From: an uncultured Eubacteriales bacterium
Lineage (GTDB): Bacteria; Bacillota; Clostridia; Oscillospirales; Acutalibacteraceae
Direction of reading: 5' to 3'
DNA length: 18,800 nucleotides
NCBI GenBank assembly: GCA_934546985.1
Contig: CAKTEE010000022.1
Coordinates: 1 to 18,800 of the forward strand
Part shown: positions 5,840-13,517 of the stretch, one piece after another
How the letters are laid out: each line of letters opens with the position of its first letter
Position numbering within the stretch: position 1 is the stretch's first letter
Program-made: the position numbers and the translations under genes
Notes under the pieces: model-generated
Database searches by the model: none
The model's input: only the letters and a program-made list of their open reading frames with translations
What the model was told of the DNA's origin: nothing

Positions 5840-6403
5840 ATGGTTTGGAAAAGCAGGAATGTGTTAGTAGTTTTTTCATCTCCCCATAAATCAGGAACCT
5901 GTGCCCGTTTGATGGAAGAGTGCCTGAAATGCCTGCCGGAATCGGATGTTGTAAACTGCTATGACGCTTTTCAGATGCATACGCAGCCATGTATTGACTG
6001 CGGTTGGTGTAAAAATAATCAGGGGTGTGCATTGCCGGATTTAGATGCCTTTATGACCGCATATGAACAGGCAGATATTGTTATTATTTGTACTCCTGTC
6101 TATAATTTGTCATTCCCCGCACCGCTGAAAAGTATATTTGACCGTTTTCAGCGTTATTTTAATGCAAGGTTTCATTTAGGAATCAAACCGCCCATAGCAA
6201 AACCGAAGCAGGCGTTGCTGCTGCTTTGCAGCGGTTCAAAAGATAAAACAGGCTTTGATATAATAAAAAAACAATCCGAAATGGTATTTACTGTATTAAA
6301 TACAACGCTTGCAGGAATGGTATGTCTGCCGGGAACGGATTATGCACTGCAATGGAATCAGGTTTTATTGCAAATTAAGCGGGCAGTTGATGCTCTGCAA
6401 TAG
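5840..6403 (+). CDS. Flavodoxin-like NAD(P)H oxidoreductase with iron-sulfur flavoprotein Cys motif
   Basis: A 187-residue protein when started at ATG 5840. It has a flavodoxin/FMN-reductase fold: strand NVLVVFSSP, phosphate loop SSPHKSGTCARL (13-24), and the PVYNLSFPAPLKSIFDRF segment (86-103) typical of NADPH-dependent FMN reductases. Cys51, 54, 57 and 63 form CX2CX2CX5C, the compact spacing that binds a [4Fe-4S] cluster in iron-sulfur flavoproteins; the same motif also occurs in related proteins where no cluster has been shown. Likely role: one- or two-electron transfer between NAD(P)H or ferredoxin and an unknown partner in the cytoplasm. The start was chosen because AAAGGA lies 11 bases upstream and the family begins a few residues before the first strand; ATG 5813 is an alternative. 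It lies 21 bases before the corrinoid gene, in one operon. Confidence 0.8.
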   Translation: MVWKSRNVLVVFSSPHKSGTCARLMEECLKCLPESDVVNCYDAFQMHTQPCIDCGWCKNNQGCALPDLDAFMTAYEQADIVIICTPVYNLSFPAPLKSIFDRFQRYFNARFHLGIKPPIAKPKQALLLLCSGSKDKTGFDIIKKQSEMVFTVLNTTLAGMVCLPGTDYALQWNQVLLQIKRAVDALQ

Positions 6404-6424
6404 ATAAACGGAGGTTGGTATGAG

Positions 6425-7069
6425 ATGTCGGTGATTCAGGAAGTATCACAGTTTTTACAGCGAGGCAGAGGCAAACAGGTTGCAGCATTGGTGCAACAGG
6501 CATTAGATGAAGGGATAGCGCCTAAAACGATTTTGGATGAAGGTCTGTTGGAAGGAATGAATATCATTGGTGAAAAATTTAAAAATAACGAGGTTTTTGT
6601 GCCGGAGGTAATGATAGCCGCACGTGCAATGAACGCCGGAACGGCTGTTTTGAAACCCTATTTAAAAAGCGATGACGCGCAGGCGAATGGTGTTGTGGTT
6701 ATTGGTACAGTTAAGGGAGATCAGCATGATATCGGAAAAAACCTTGTCCGTATGATGATGGAGGGAAAAGGCCTTAAAGTTATTGATTTGGGAGTAAACG
6801 TTTCTGCAGAGCAATTTGTTACCACCGCAGAAAAAGAAGATGCGGATATCATTTGCTGTTCTGCACTTTTAACTACAACAATGCCGGAAATGAAACGTGT
6901 GCTTTCTGTTTTGGAACAGGAAGGCTTTCGTGATAAAGTAACGGTTATGGTTGGCGGTGCGCCGGTAACAGAAAGTTTTTGTAAGGATATCGGAGCAGAT
7001 ATTTACACAGAAGATGCGGCAAGCGCTGCTGATGCCGCTGTTGAAGTTTGTAACCATAAAAATAAATAA
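6425..7069 (+). CDS. Stand-alone corrinoid (cobalamin-binding) protein
   Basis: A 214-residue protein of the MtaC/MtbC/MttC type. A helical cap domain (about 1-85) with EKFKNNEVFVPEVMIAARAM is followed by a B12-binding Rossmann domain. This has GDQHDIGKNLV with motif DxHxxG (Asp99, His101 as lower cobalt ligand, Gly104), a Ser146-x-Leu segment and GG at 177-178. Such proteins carry a methyl group on cobalt between a substrate-specific methyltransferase and a second methyltransferase that passes it to tetrahydrofolate or coenzyme M. The length is usual for the family. ATG 6425 is preceded by GGAGG about ten bases upstream. No substrate methyltransferase, MtbA-like partner or reductive activase is in the window; the flavoprotein upstream is the only co-transcribed gene. 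Confidence 0.92.
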   Translation: MSVIQEVSQFLQRGRGKQVAALVQQALDEGIAPKTILDEGLLEGMNIIGEKFKNNEVFVPEVMIAARAMNAGTAVLKPYLKSDDAQANGVVVIGTVKGDQHDIGKNLVRMMMEGKGLKVIDLGVNVSAEQFVTTAEKEDADIICCSALLTTTMPEMKRVLSVLEQEGFRDKVTVMVGGAPVTESFCKDIGADIYTEDAASAADAAVEVCNHKNK

Positions 7070-7077
7070 AAATGACT

Positions 7078-7114
7078 GCGCCTGATGTTGATTCATTAGG
7101 CGTATATTTTTTTC
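7078..7114 (+). terminator. Terminator after the corrinoid gene
   Basis: CGCCTGATG (7079-7087) pairs with CATTAGGCG (7094-7102), nine pairs with one G-T, across a six-base loop. ATATTTTTTTCT follows. It separates this unit from ruvC. Confidence 0.8.
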
Positions 7115-7121
7115 TGTTTTA

Positions 7122-7150
7122 TTGCTGGCAGGAAACGTTTGTGCTATAAT
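7122..7150 (+). promoter_or_regulatory. Promoter of the ruvCAB operon
   Basis: TTGCTG (7122-7127) and TATAAT (7145-7150) are 17 bases apart, with TG in the extended -10 position. Initiation would be near 7157, about 25 bases before the ruvC start. I see no LexA-type box over it, though a mismatch-tolerant search was not possible. Confidence 0.75.
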
Positions 7151-7181
7151 AAACTAATATCATGTTGGTTAGGTGTGGATA

Positions 7182-7691
7182 ATGATAATTTTAGGGATAG
7201 ACCCTGGCTATGCTATTGTCGGCCATGGCGTGATTGAATATTTAGGGAATCGATTTGCGGTGCTGAATTACGGCGCTGTTTTAACACCGGCCAAAACTGC
7301 TTTTGAGGATAGGCTTTTGCAAATTTATAATGAGTTAGATGTTTTAATGAAGCGTTATCATCCGGAAGCGATGGCGATCGAAAAACTTTTTTTTAACAGC
7401 AATCAGAAAACGGTTATTGATGTTAGTCAGGCGCGTGGTGTTATTTTATTGGCGGCGAGAAAAAACGGAGTTCCTGTTTTTGAATATACGCCGCTTCAAG
7501 TGAAACAATCTGTAGTGGGATACGGAAGGGCGGATAAAAATCAGGTGCAGGAAATGACAAAAATGATTCTTCATCTTGAAAAAATACCTAAACCGGATGA
7601 TACCGCCGATGCTTTGGCAATGGCCATTTGTCATGCGCATTCTTCCGGTTCGCTTATGGGACGACTGGCGGCAAAGGAGGGCAGGATATGA
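7182..7691 (+). CDS. ruvC: Crossover junction endodeoxyribonuclease RuvC
   Basis: A 169-residue resolvase that cuts Holliday junctions in recombinational repair, working with RuvAB on DNA. The four acidic metal-binding residues are all present: Asp7 in LGIDPG, Glu67 in AIEKLFF, and Asp140 and Asp143 in KPDDTADALAMAICHAH. The start is ATG 7182 with AGGTG upstream, giving the family N-terminus MIILGIDPG; a GTG at 7173 is in frame but lies within that Shine-Dalgarno region. The stop codon overlaps the ruvA ATG (ATGA), which indicates translational coupling. Confidence 0.97.
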   Translation: MIILGIDPGYAIVGHGVIEYLGNRFAVLNYGAVLTPAKTAFEDRLLQIYNELDVLMKRYHPEAMAIEKLFFNSNQKTVIDVSQARGVILLAARKNGVPVFEYTPLQVKQSVVGYGRADKNQVQEMTKMILHLEKIPKPDDTADALAMAICHAHSSGSLMGRLAAKEGRI

Positions 7692-8296
7692 TTTACAGCG
7701 TAAAAGGGACACTGATTTTTACAGATTTGAATACCGCAGTAGTAGAATGCGGGGGCGTAGGTTTTAAGTGTGTAACATCTCTCAGTACGCTGAAACGTTT
7801 GCCCAAAACAGGTTCTGAAGTGATGCTATATACTTATTTAAATGTGCGTGAAGATGCTATGGATTTGTTTGGCTTTTATGATATAGAAGAACTGGAATGC
7901 TTTAAAATGCTGGTGTCTGTGAATGGAGTAGGCCCTAAGGCCGCAGTTTCCATTCTTTCTGAATTAACACCGGGAAAACTTGCACTTGCTGTTGCCTCCG
8001 GCGACAGCAAGGCGCTGACAAAAGCACAGGGGATTGGCGCTAAAATTGGGCAGCGTATTACACTGGAATTAAAAGATAAGATGAAAACGATTCTTCCATC
8101 TTCCCAATCCGAGGGAATAGCCGCCGTGGAAGCAGTTTCTTCCGATGGAAGCAGTGCAACAGAGGCAGTAAGCGCACTTGTTTCTTTGGGATATTCCCAG
8201 TCTGAAGCGGCGCTTGCCGTAAGTAAGCTGGATATGAGCCAGCCGGTTGAAGAGATAATCATGCAGGCGCTAAGGTCGCTGGCAAGGCAGGTGTAA
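7688..8296 (+). CDS. ruvA: Holliday junction branch migration protein RuvA
   Basis: A 202-residue protein that binds the four-way junction as a tetramer and loads RuvB. Domain I (OB fold, about 1-62) begins MIYSVKGTL. Helix-hairpin-helix motifs follow in domain II (VNGVGPKAAVSIL and GIGAKIGQRI). An acidic/Ser-rich linker then leads to a C-terminal domain (about 150-202) with LVSLGYSQSEAALAV, which contacts RuvB. ATG 7688 was chosen because AAAGGAGGG lies just upstream and it overlaps the ruvC stop; the frame is open further upstream only inside ruvC. Confidence 0.97.
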   Translation: MIYSVKGTLIFTDLNTAVVECGGVGFKCVTSLSTLKRLPKTGSEVMLYTYLNVREDAMDLFGFYDIEELECFKMLVSVNGVGPKAAVSILSELTPGKLALAVASGDSKALTKAQGIGAKIGQRITLELKDKMKTILPSSQSEGIAAVEAVSSDGSSATEAVSALVSLGYSQSEAALAVSKLDMSQPVEEIIMQALRSLARQV

Positions 8297-8299
8297 ACT

Positions 8300-9325
8300 G
8301 TGGATATGGATTTTGAAAATCGGATTGTTATGCCGGAATATGTACCGGAGGATGTGGATATTGATACTTCCCTGCGGCCCAAAACTCTTGAAGAATACAT
8401 AGGGCAGGAAAAAGCAAAGGAAAACCTGTCGGTTTATATTGAAGCGGCGCGGCGCAGACATGAATCTTTGGATCATGTGCTTTTATATGGACCGCCTGGA
8501 CTTGGCAAAACAACCCTTGCGGGGATTATTGCGAATGAAATGGGTGTGAATATGCGCATAACTTCCGGACCCGCTATTGAAAAGCAAGGGGATTTGGCGG
8601 CATTGCTGACCAACCTGAGTCCGGGAGATGTACTTTTTATAGATGAAATACACCGTATTTCTAAGAGTGTAGAAGAAGTGCTTTATCCGGCGATGGAGGA
8701 TCATGCGCTGGATATTATCATTGGCAAAGGACCGTCCGCACGTTCTATCCGGCTGGATTTGCCGGAATTTACCCTTGTTGGAGCAACCACTCGTGCTGGG
8801 CAGCTGACTGCACCGCTCAGGGACCGTTTTGGGGTAGTTCTGCGGCTGGAAATGTACACGACACAGGAGCTGGCGCGTATTGTTAACCGCAGTGCGGTTA
8901 TTTTGAATATTGCCATTGATCAGGACGGGGCAATAGAAATCGCTTCCCGCTCGCGCGGTACGCCACGAATTGCAAACCGGCTGTTAAAACGAGTGCGCGA
9001 TTTTGCTGAAGTAATCGGCAATGGTGTGATTGATAAAGCAGCGGCGGGACATGCTCTTGACAGGCTGGAAATTGACCATCTTGGGCTTGATGCGATTGAT
9101 AGGCTCATGCTTACAACAATGATACGTAACTATCACGGCGGGCCTGTGGGTTTGGAAACGATTGCCGCCGCTATAGGTGAAGAAGCAGTAACGATTGAGG
9201 ATGTATGTGAGCCATATTTAATGCAGATTGGTTTTTTAAGCCGTACACCGCGCGGGCGCTGTGCAACACAGCTTGCTTACCGCCATTTGGGTATGGAGCA
9301 GGATGGACAGCAGCGGATGGATTAA
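8300..9325 (+). CDS. ruvB: Holliday junction branch migration ATPase RuvB
   Basis: A 341-residue AAA+ motor that drives branch migration on RuvA-bound junctions. Walker A GPPGLGKT (64-71), Walker B LFIDEIH (112-118), sensor 1 GATTR (161-165) and arginine finger Arg174 in PLRDRFG are all intact. A C-terminal winged-helix domain has GGPVGLETIAAAIGEE and FLSRTPRGR. The start is GTG 8300, three bases after the ruvA stop, with AGGTG overlapping the ruvA end; ATG 8306 is possible but poorly spaced. Confidence 0.98.
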   Translation: MDMDFENRIVMPEYVPEDVDIDTSLRPKTLEEYIGQEKAKENLSVYIEAARRRHESLDHVLLYGPPGLGKTTLAGIIANEMGVNMRITSGPAIEKQGDLAALLTNLSPGDVLFIDEIHRISKSVEEVLYPAMEDHALDIIIGKGPSARSIRLDLPEFTLVGATTRAGQLTAPLRDRFGVVLRLEMYTTQELARIVNRSAVILNIAIDQDGAIEIASRSRGTPRIANRLLKRVRDFAEVIGNGVIDKAAAGHALDRLEIDHLGLDAIDRLMLTTMIRNYHGGPVGLETIAAAIGEEAVTIEDVCEPYLMQIGFLSRTPRGRCATQLAYRHLGMEQDGQQRMD

Positions 9326-9359
9326 TTTGAAGATTTCATAACGGGGAGGATGGCGTTGC

Positions 9360-10229
9360 ATGCGCTGTGCGATCGATTGGAAAGATTATGAATTACTGGA
9401 TACTTCAAACGGAGAGAAATTGGAACGTTGGGGAGAGATTGTATTAATCCGTCCTGACCCGCAGATTATATGGAAAACGCCGCGTTTACATCCTGCGTGG
9501 GAACAAGCGCACGCACGTTACTGCCGTTCCAGTACCGGCGGCGGGCGTTGGGAGATTTTACGGAAAATGCCGGAACAATGGCGGGTCAATTACAAATCGC
9601 TGGCGTTTCAGATAAAGACTATGGGTTTTAAGCATACGGGTCTGTTTCCTGAACAGGCAGTGAATTGGGATTTTGTTTCTCAGGTTATTCAAAAGGCGAA
9701 TAAGCCGGTAAAGGTATTGAATTTGTTTGCTTATACAGGCGGCGCCACAGCTGCTTGTCTGGCAGCAGGTGCAGATGTTGTACATGTAGATGCATCCAAA
9801 GGCATGGTGGCCTGGGCAAAAGAGAATGCCGCGGCGTCTGGGGTCAGCGGAGCCCATGTACGCTGGATTGTGGATGACTGTATTAAATTTGTCCAGCGAG
9901 AAATCCGCAGGGGGAACCGATATGATGTGATTATCATGGATCCGCCTTCTTATGGGAGAGGTCCCGGCGGAGAAGTATGGAAACTGGAAGATGAAATTTA
10001 TCATTTTGTTGAGCTTTGTGCGCAGGTTTTATCGGAAAAACCTTTATTACTGTTATTGAATTCTTATACTACCGGATTATCGCCTTCTGTTATGGAATAT
10101 ATTCTTGGCGTGCTGATAGAAAAACAGCGCGGCGGCAAGGTTTGGTCAGATGAAATCGGGTTGCCTGTAACACAGAGCGGATATACTTTGCCATGCGGTG
10201 CAACTGCAGTTTGGCAGGCAAATGGATAA
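9360..10229 (+). CDS. Class I SAM-dependent RNA methyltransferase-like protein (RlmI/RlmK-related)
   Basis: A 289-residue methyltransferase. Motif I is NLFAYTGGATAA (121-132), the acidic residue at the end of strand 2 is Asp144 in HVDASKGMV, and the catalytic-region motif is DPPSYGRG (194-201). This matches the PF10672-type family related to RlmI (23S rRNA m5C methyltransferase), but the protein lacks the N-terminal PUA domain of RlmI and has instead about 90 residues including WRVNYKSLAFQIK. The likely substrate is rRNA or another structured RNA; the exact base is not predictable from here. ATG 9360 follows GGGGAGG by about ten bases. It lies 34 bases after ruvB and 11 before ecfA1, so probably is in the same transcript. 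Confidence 0.85.
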   Translation: MRCAIDWKDYELLDTSNGEKLERWGEIVLIRPDPQIIWKTPRLHPAWEQAHARYCRSSTGGGRWEILRKMPEQWRVNYKSLAFQIKTMGFKHTGLFPEQAVNWDFVSQVIQKANKPVKVLNLFAYTGGATAACLAAGADVVHVDASKGMVAWAKENAAASGVSGAHVRWIVDDCIKFVQREIRRGNRYDVIIMDPPSYGRGPGGEVWKLEDEIYHFVELCAQVLSEKPLLLLLNSYTTGLSPSVMEYILGVLIEKQRGGKVWSDEIGLPVTQSGYTLPCGATAVWQANG

Positions 10230-10240
10230 GGGGAATGACG

Positions 10241-11098
10241 GTGGAAAATATTATTGAATTTCGTGATGTAAAATATAGCTATGATGGAGAAGAAGGGCGA
10301 CAGGGCGCGCTGGTGATTGACCGTTTGAATTTGAAGATTCAAAAAGGGGAGTTTGTAGCCGTTTTGGGTCATAATGGTTCAGGTAAATCCACAGTAGCAA
10401 AGCTATGCAATGCCATTTTACAACCGGAATCAGGCAAGGTTCTGGTTAATGGGATGGACACATCAGATGAAGATTTAAAATATGAAATCCGCCAAAGCGT
10501 AGGCATGGTATTTCAAAATCCTGATAATCAGATTGTCGCTTCTATAGTAGAAGAAGACGTTGCTTTTGGACCGGAAAATCTTGGTATCCCGCCGAAAGAA
10601 ATACGAACCCGCGTGGATAATGCACTGAAAACAGTTGGTATGTATGATTATCGGAAACATGAAACGCATAAGCTTTCCGGCGGGCAGAAACAGCGTGTTG
10701 CCATTGCGGGTATTATTGCTATGACGCCGGAATGTATTGTATTAGATGAACCAACCGCCATGCTTGATCCAAAGGGAAGAGCGGAGGTAATGAAAACTAT
10801 TCGCCATCTGAATCATGATATGGGGATTACCATCCTTTTCATTACTCATTATATGGATGAAGCAGTGCAGGCTGACCGTGTTCTGGTCATTGATGAAGGG
10901 CGCGTAATTATGGATGGCAGGCCGCGGGAGGTATTTGCAAATGTTCAAATGCTGAAATCCGTAGGGCTTGATGTGCCGCAGGCAACAGAATTGTGTCATG
11001 AGCTGCGTGGGGAAGGGTTGGATTTACCGCGGGATGTTTTGAATGTGGAAGAATGTATACTGGCGCTCAGCCGGTTATTGGAGGCTGAAAGGCAATGA
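10241..11098 (+). CDS. ecfA1: Energy-coupling factor transporter ATPase EcfA1
   Basis: A 285-residue ABC ATPase of the group II ECF transporters, which take up vitamins and metals through exchangeable S components. Walker A is GHNGSGKST (43-51), the Q-loop is VFQNPDNQIVAS, the signature is LSGGQ (145-149), Walker B is CIVLDE (165-170) and the switch is His203. FQNPDNQ in the Q-loop region is typical of EcfA1. GTG 10241 was chosen because AAGGGGA sits about seven bases upstream; ATG 10235 directly abuts that Shine-Dalgarno and is less likely. The stop overlaps the ecfA2 ATG. Confidence 0.93.
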   Translation: MENIIEFRDVKYSYDGEEGRQGALVIDRLNLKIQKGEFVAVLGHNGSGKSTVAKLCNAILQPESGKVLVNGMDTSDEDLKYEIRQSVGMVFQNPDNQIVASIVEEDVAFGPENLGIPPKEIRTRVDNALKTVGMYDYRKHETHKLSGGQKQRVAIAGIIAMTPECIVLDEPTAMLDPKGRAEVMKTIRHLNHDMGITILFITHYMDEAVQADRVLVIDEGRVIMDGRPREVFANVQMLKSVGLDVPQATELCHELRGEGLDLPRDVLNVEECILALSRLLEAERQ

Positions 11099-11958
11099 CA
11101 GTTTTATCTGCAAAGAACCTGAATTACCTGTATAGTGCTGGCACACCATTTGAAATGGCGGCGCTGAAAGATGTAAATATAGATATTGAAAAAGGGGATA
11201 TTGTTGGTATCATTGGGCATACGGGTTCCGGAAAATCTACACTAATACAGCATTTTAATGGTCTGCTGAAACCTTTCAGCGGCGAAATCCTACTTTCAGG
11301 GGAAAATATCTGGTCGGAGCAGGTAAATATCCGGGATGTACGCTTTCGTGTCGGCCTTTGCTTTCAGTATCCGGAATATCAGCTTTTTGAAGAAACCTGT
11401 TATAAGGATATCGCTTTTGGGCCTGCCAATATGGGGCTGGATGAAGAAGAAATTGATAAACGTGTCAGAGAAGCGGCGCGTTTTATTGGTGTTAAGGATG
11501 AGCATCTGCAAAAATCTCCCTTTGACCTTTCTGGAGGAGAAAAACGGCGTGTTGCTATTGCCGGAGTTATGGCAATGAATCCCGAAGTGCTGATTCTTGA
11601 TGAGCCAACAGCGGGCCTTGATCCCCGCGGACGGGATACTGTACTGGGCATGATTCGAGATTATCAGAAACAAACCGGAAATACGGTTCTGATTGTATCG
11701 CATAGTATGGAAGAAGTGGCAAAACTTGTGCATCGCGTTTTAGTTATGAATAAAGCGCGGGTTGCAATGTACGGCACTGTAGATGAGGTTTATTCCCATA
11801 GTAAGGAGTTAACAGATATGGGTTTGAATGTTCCGCAAATTACCCGTATTTTTGCAGGACTGAAACAAAAGGGCTTTCCTGTAAAAGAAAATATTTATAC
11901 AGTAGAGCAGGGGAAAAAGGAACTTCTCCGCTGCCTGAAAAAGGGGGCAGGTCAGTGA
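11095..11958 (+). CDS. ecfA2: Energy-coupling factor transporter ATPase EcfA2
   Basis: A 287-residue partner ATPase that forms a heterodimer with EcfA1. Walker A is GHTGSGKST (41-49), the Q-loop is CFQYPEYQLFEET (typical of EcfA2), the signature is LSGGE (145-149), Walker B is LILDE (166-170) and the switch is His203. Its ATG overlaps the ecfA1 stop (ATGA) and its stop overlaps the ecfT GTG (GTGA), so translation of all three is probably coupled in fixed ratio. Confidence 0.95.
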   Translation: MTVLSAKNLNYLYSAGTPFEMAALKDVNIDIEKGDIVGIIGHTGSGKSTLIQHFNGLLKPFSGEILLSGENIWSEQVNIRDVRFRVGLCFQYPEYQLFEETCYKDIAFGPANMGLDEEEIDKRVREAARFIGVKDEHLQKSPFDLSGGEKRRVAIAGVMAMNPEVLILDEPTAGLDPRGRDTVLGMIRDYQKQTGNTVLIVSHSMEEVAKLVHRVLVMNKARVAMYGTVDEVYSHSKELTDMGLNVPQITRIFAGLKQKGFPVKENIYTVEQGKKELLRCLKKGAGQ

Positions 11959-12758
11959 TTAAGGACATTACGTTTGGCCAGTATTTTCCCGGAAATTCTG
12001 TCATTCACAGAATGGATCCGCGAATGAAGATTGTTTTATCTATTGCTGTCTTGATTCTAATTTTTGTTGCAAACAGCTATGCTTCTTTACTGTTTATGGT
12101 TTTGCTTATTTTTGGTATTGTTGTAATATCTAAAATCCCTGTTAAAATCGTGCTGAAAAGTGTGAAACCAATATTGCCCGTTATTGCACTGACATCCATT
12201 TTGAACATTTTTAATGTACAGGGTGATGTTGTTTTCAAAATTTGGTTTTTTAATGTTACTGTACAGGGCATCCAAGCGGCAATCTTTATAGCAGTACGTC
12301 TTGTGTGTCTGATTGCGGCAAGTTCCATGCTGACTTATACAACGTCCCCAACTATGCTGACAGATGCGATTGAACGTTTGCTGTCGCCATTAAATTATTT
12401 GCATATCGAGGTTCATTCTGTTGCTATGATGATGACGATTGCACTGCGTTTTATCCCAACTCTGATTGAGGAAGTGGATAAGATTATCAGTGCACAAAAA
12501 GCACGCGGGGCGGATATGGAAAGCGGAAATTTGATACAAAAGGTAAAATCCATGATTCCGATTCTTGTTCCATTGTTTGTTTCTTCTTTTCGGCGTGCTT
12601 ATGAACTGGCGTATGCAATGGAGTGCCGTTGTTACCGCGGCGGTACGGGCAGGACAAGAATGAAGGAAATGCATATTGGAAAAATGGATTGCTTTTCAGC
12701 AATACTGGTAGCGGTTTGTATTGTATTGGTGATTCTTTTGAATTTTATTATCTGGTAG
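11955..12758 (+). CDS. ecfT: Energy-coupling factor transporter transmembrane protein EcfT
   Basis: A 267-residue membrane scaffold that joins EcfA1/A2 to the S component. It opens with the conserved FGQYFPGNSVIHRMDPRMK, then hydrophobic segments at about 26-40, 43-60, 70-86, 105-127 and 245-265. The two coupling-helix motifs that dock to the ATPases are present: AQKARGAD (180-187) and AMECRCYRGG (221-230). The start is GTG 11955, overlapping the ecfA2 stop. No S-component gene (RibU, ThiT, BioY and similar) is in the window, as expected for group II systems. Confidence 0.95.
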   Translation: MIKDITFGQYFPGNSVIHRMDPRMKIVLSIAVLILIFVANSYASLLFMVLLIFGIVVISKIPVKIVLKSVKPILPVIALTSILNIFNVQGDVVFKIWFFNVTVQGIQAAIFIAVRLVCLIAASSMLTYTTSPTMLTDAIERLLSPLNYLHIEVHSVAMMMTIALRFIPTLIEEVDKIISAQKARGADMESGNLIQKVKSMIPILVPLFVSSFRRAYELAYAMECRCYRGGTGRTRMKEMHIGKMDCFSAILVAVCIVLVILLNFIIW

Positions 12759-12768
12759 GTTTACTTTT

Positions 12769-13503
12769 ATGAGGAACTTATTGCTTTCCCTACGTTTTGA
12801 TGGAACGAAATATCATGGCTGGCAGGTACAGAAGAACGCTTTGACGATTCAGCAGGTTTTTCAGGAGGCGGTGGCTTCTGTTTTGGGTGAACATGTGGAT
12901 ATAACAGGATGCAGCCGAACTGATGCCGGTGTTCACGCCAATATGTATTGCTGTCAATTGCGTACCGCTCGTTCAATTTCTGAAGTAAAACTTATAAATG
13001 CGCTGAATTTTTACCTTCCCCGTGATATTGGTGTTTTTGACTGCCGGGAGGTACCGCAAGATTTTCATGCACGTTACAGCTGCAAATCGAAAGAATATAT
13101 TTATAAAATATGGAATGCCCCGTTTCGGAATCCTTTTTATGAAAATTATGCCTTGCATTATAAACACAGAATAGACGAGGTGTTTCTTAATTCACAGGCA
13201 CAGGCGTATGTTGGTACCCATAATTATTCAGGTTTTTCCGCTTCCGGTTCCAGTGTGTTAGATACTGTACGGACAGTAAAAAAATTTACTGTCCACAGAG
13301 AAGGCGATATGGTTATTTTTACTGTAGAGGCAGACGGTTTTCTTTACAATATGGTACGAATTATGACAGGAACCCTGTTGGAAATTGCCGAAGGAAAAAT
13401 TCCACAGGATACCCTTCAAGATATTATTTTTTCAGGTGAGCGGGAACGTGCCGGTCGAACAGCACCCGCCTGCGGTCTGTATTTAAACCGCGTATTCTAT
13501 TAA
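12769..13503 (+). CDS. truA: tRNA pseudouridine(38-40) synthase TruA
   Basis: A 244-residue synthase that isomerises uridines 38-40 in the anticodon arm of tRNAs. Catalytic Asp52 lies in GCSRTDAGVHA. Other family motifs are FDGTKYHGWQ near the N-terminus, ARYSCKSKEYIYKIWN, and the C-terminal EADGFLYNMVRIMTGTLLEIAEGK. The length is normal. ATG 12769 lies ten bases after ecfT, with a weak AGG overlapping the ecfT stop. The ecfT-truA link is widespread in Firmicutes, usually within the end of the ribosomal protein cluster, which is not seen here. Confidence 0.97.
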   Translation: MRNLLLSLRFDGTKYHGWQVQKNALTIQQVFQEAVASVLGEHVDITGCSRTDAGVHANMYCCQLRTARSISEVKLINALNFYLPRDIGVFDCREVPQDFHARYSCKSKEYIYKIWNAPFRNPFYENYALHYKHRIDEVFLNSQAQAYVGTHNYSGFSASGSSVLDTVRTVKKFTVHREGDMVIFTVEADGFLYNMVRIMTGTLLEIAEGKIPQDTLQDIIFSGERERAGRTAPACGLYLNRVFY

Positions 13504-13517
13504 GTGAGGTGAATGGG

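Noticed and set aside
7876..8400. 174-codon minus-strand frame across ruvA and ruvB
   Set aside because: Lies opposite clearly conserved genes and has no independent support.
9558..10004. 148-codon minus-strand frame
   Set aside because: Antisense of the methyltransferase gene, with no recognisable domain.
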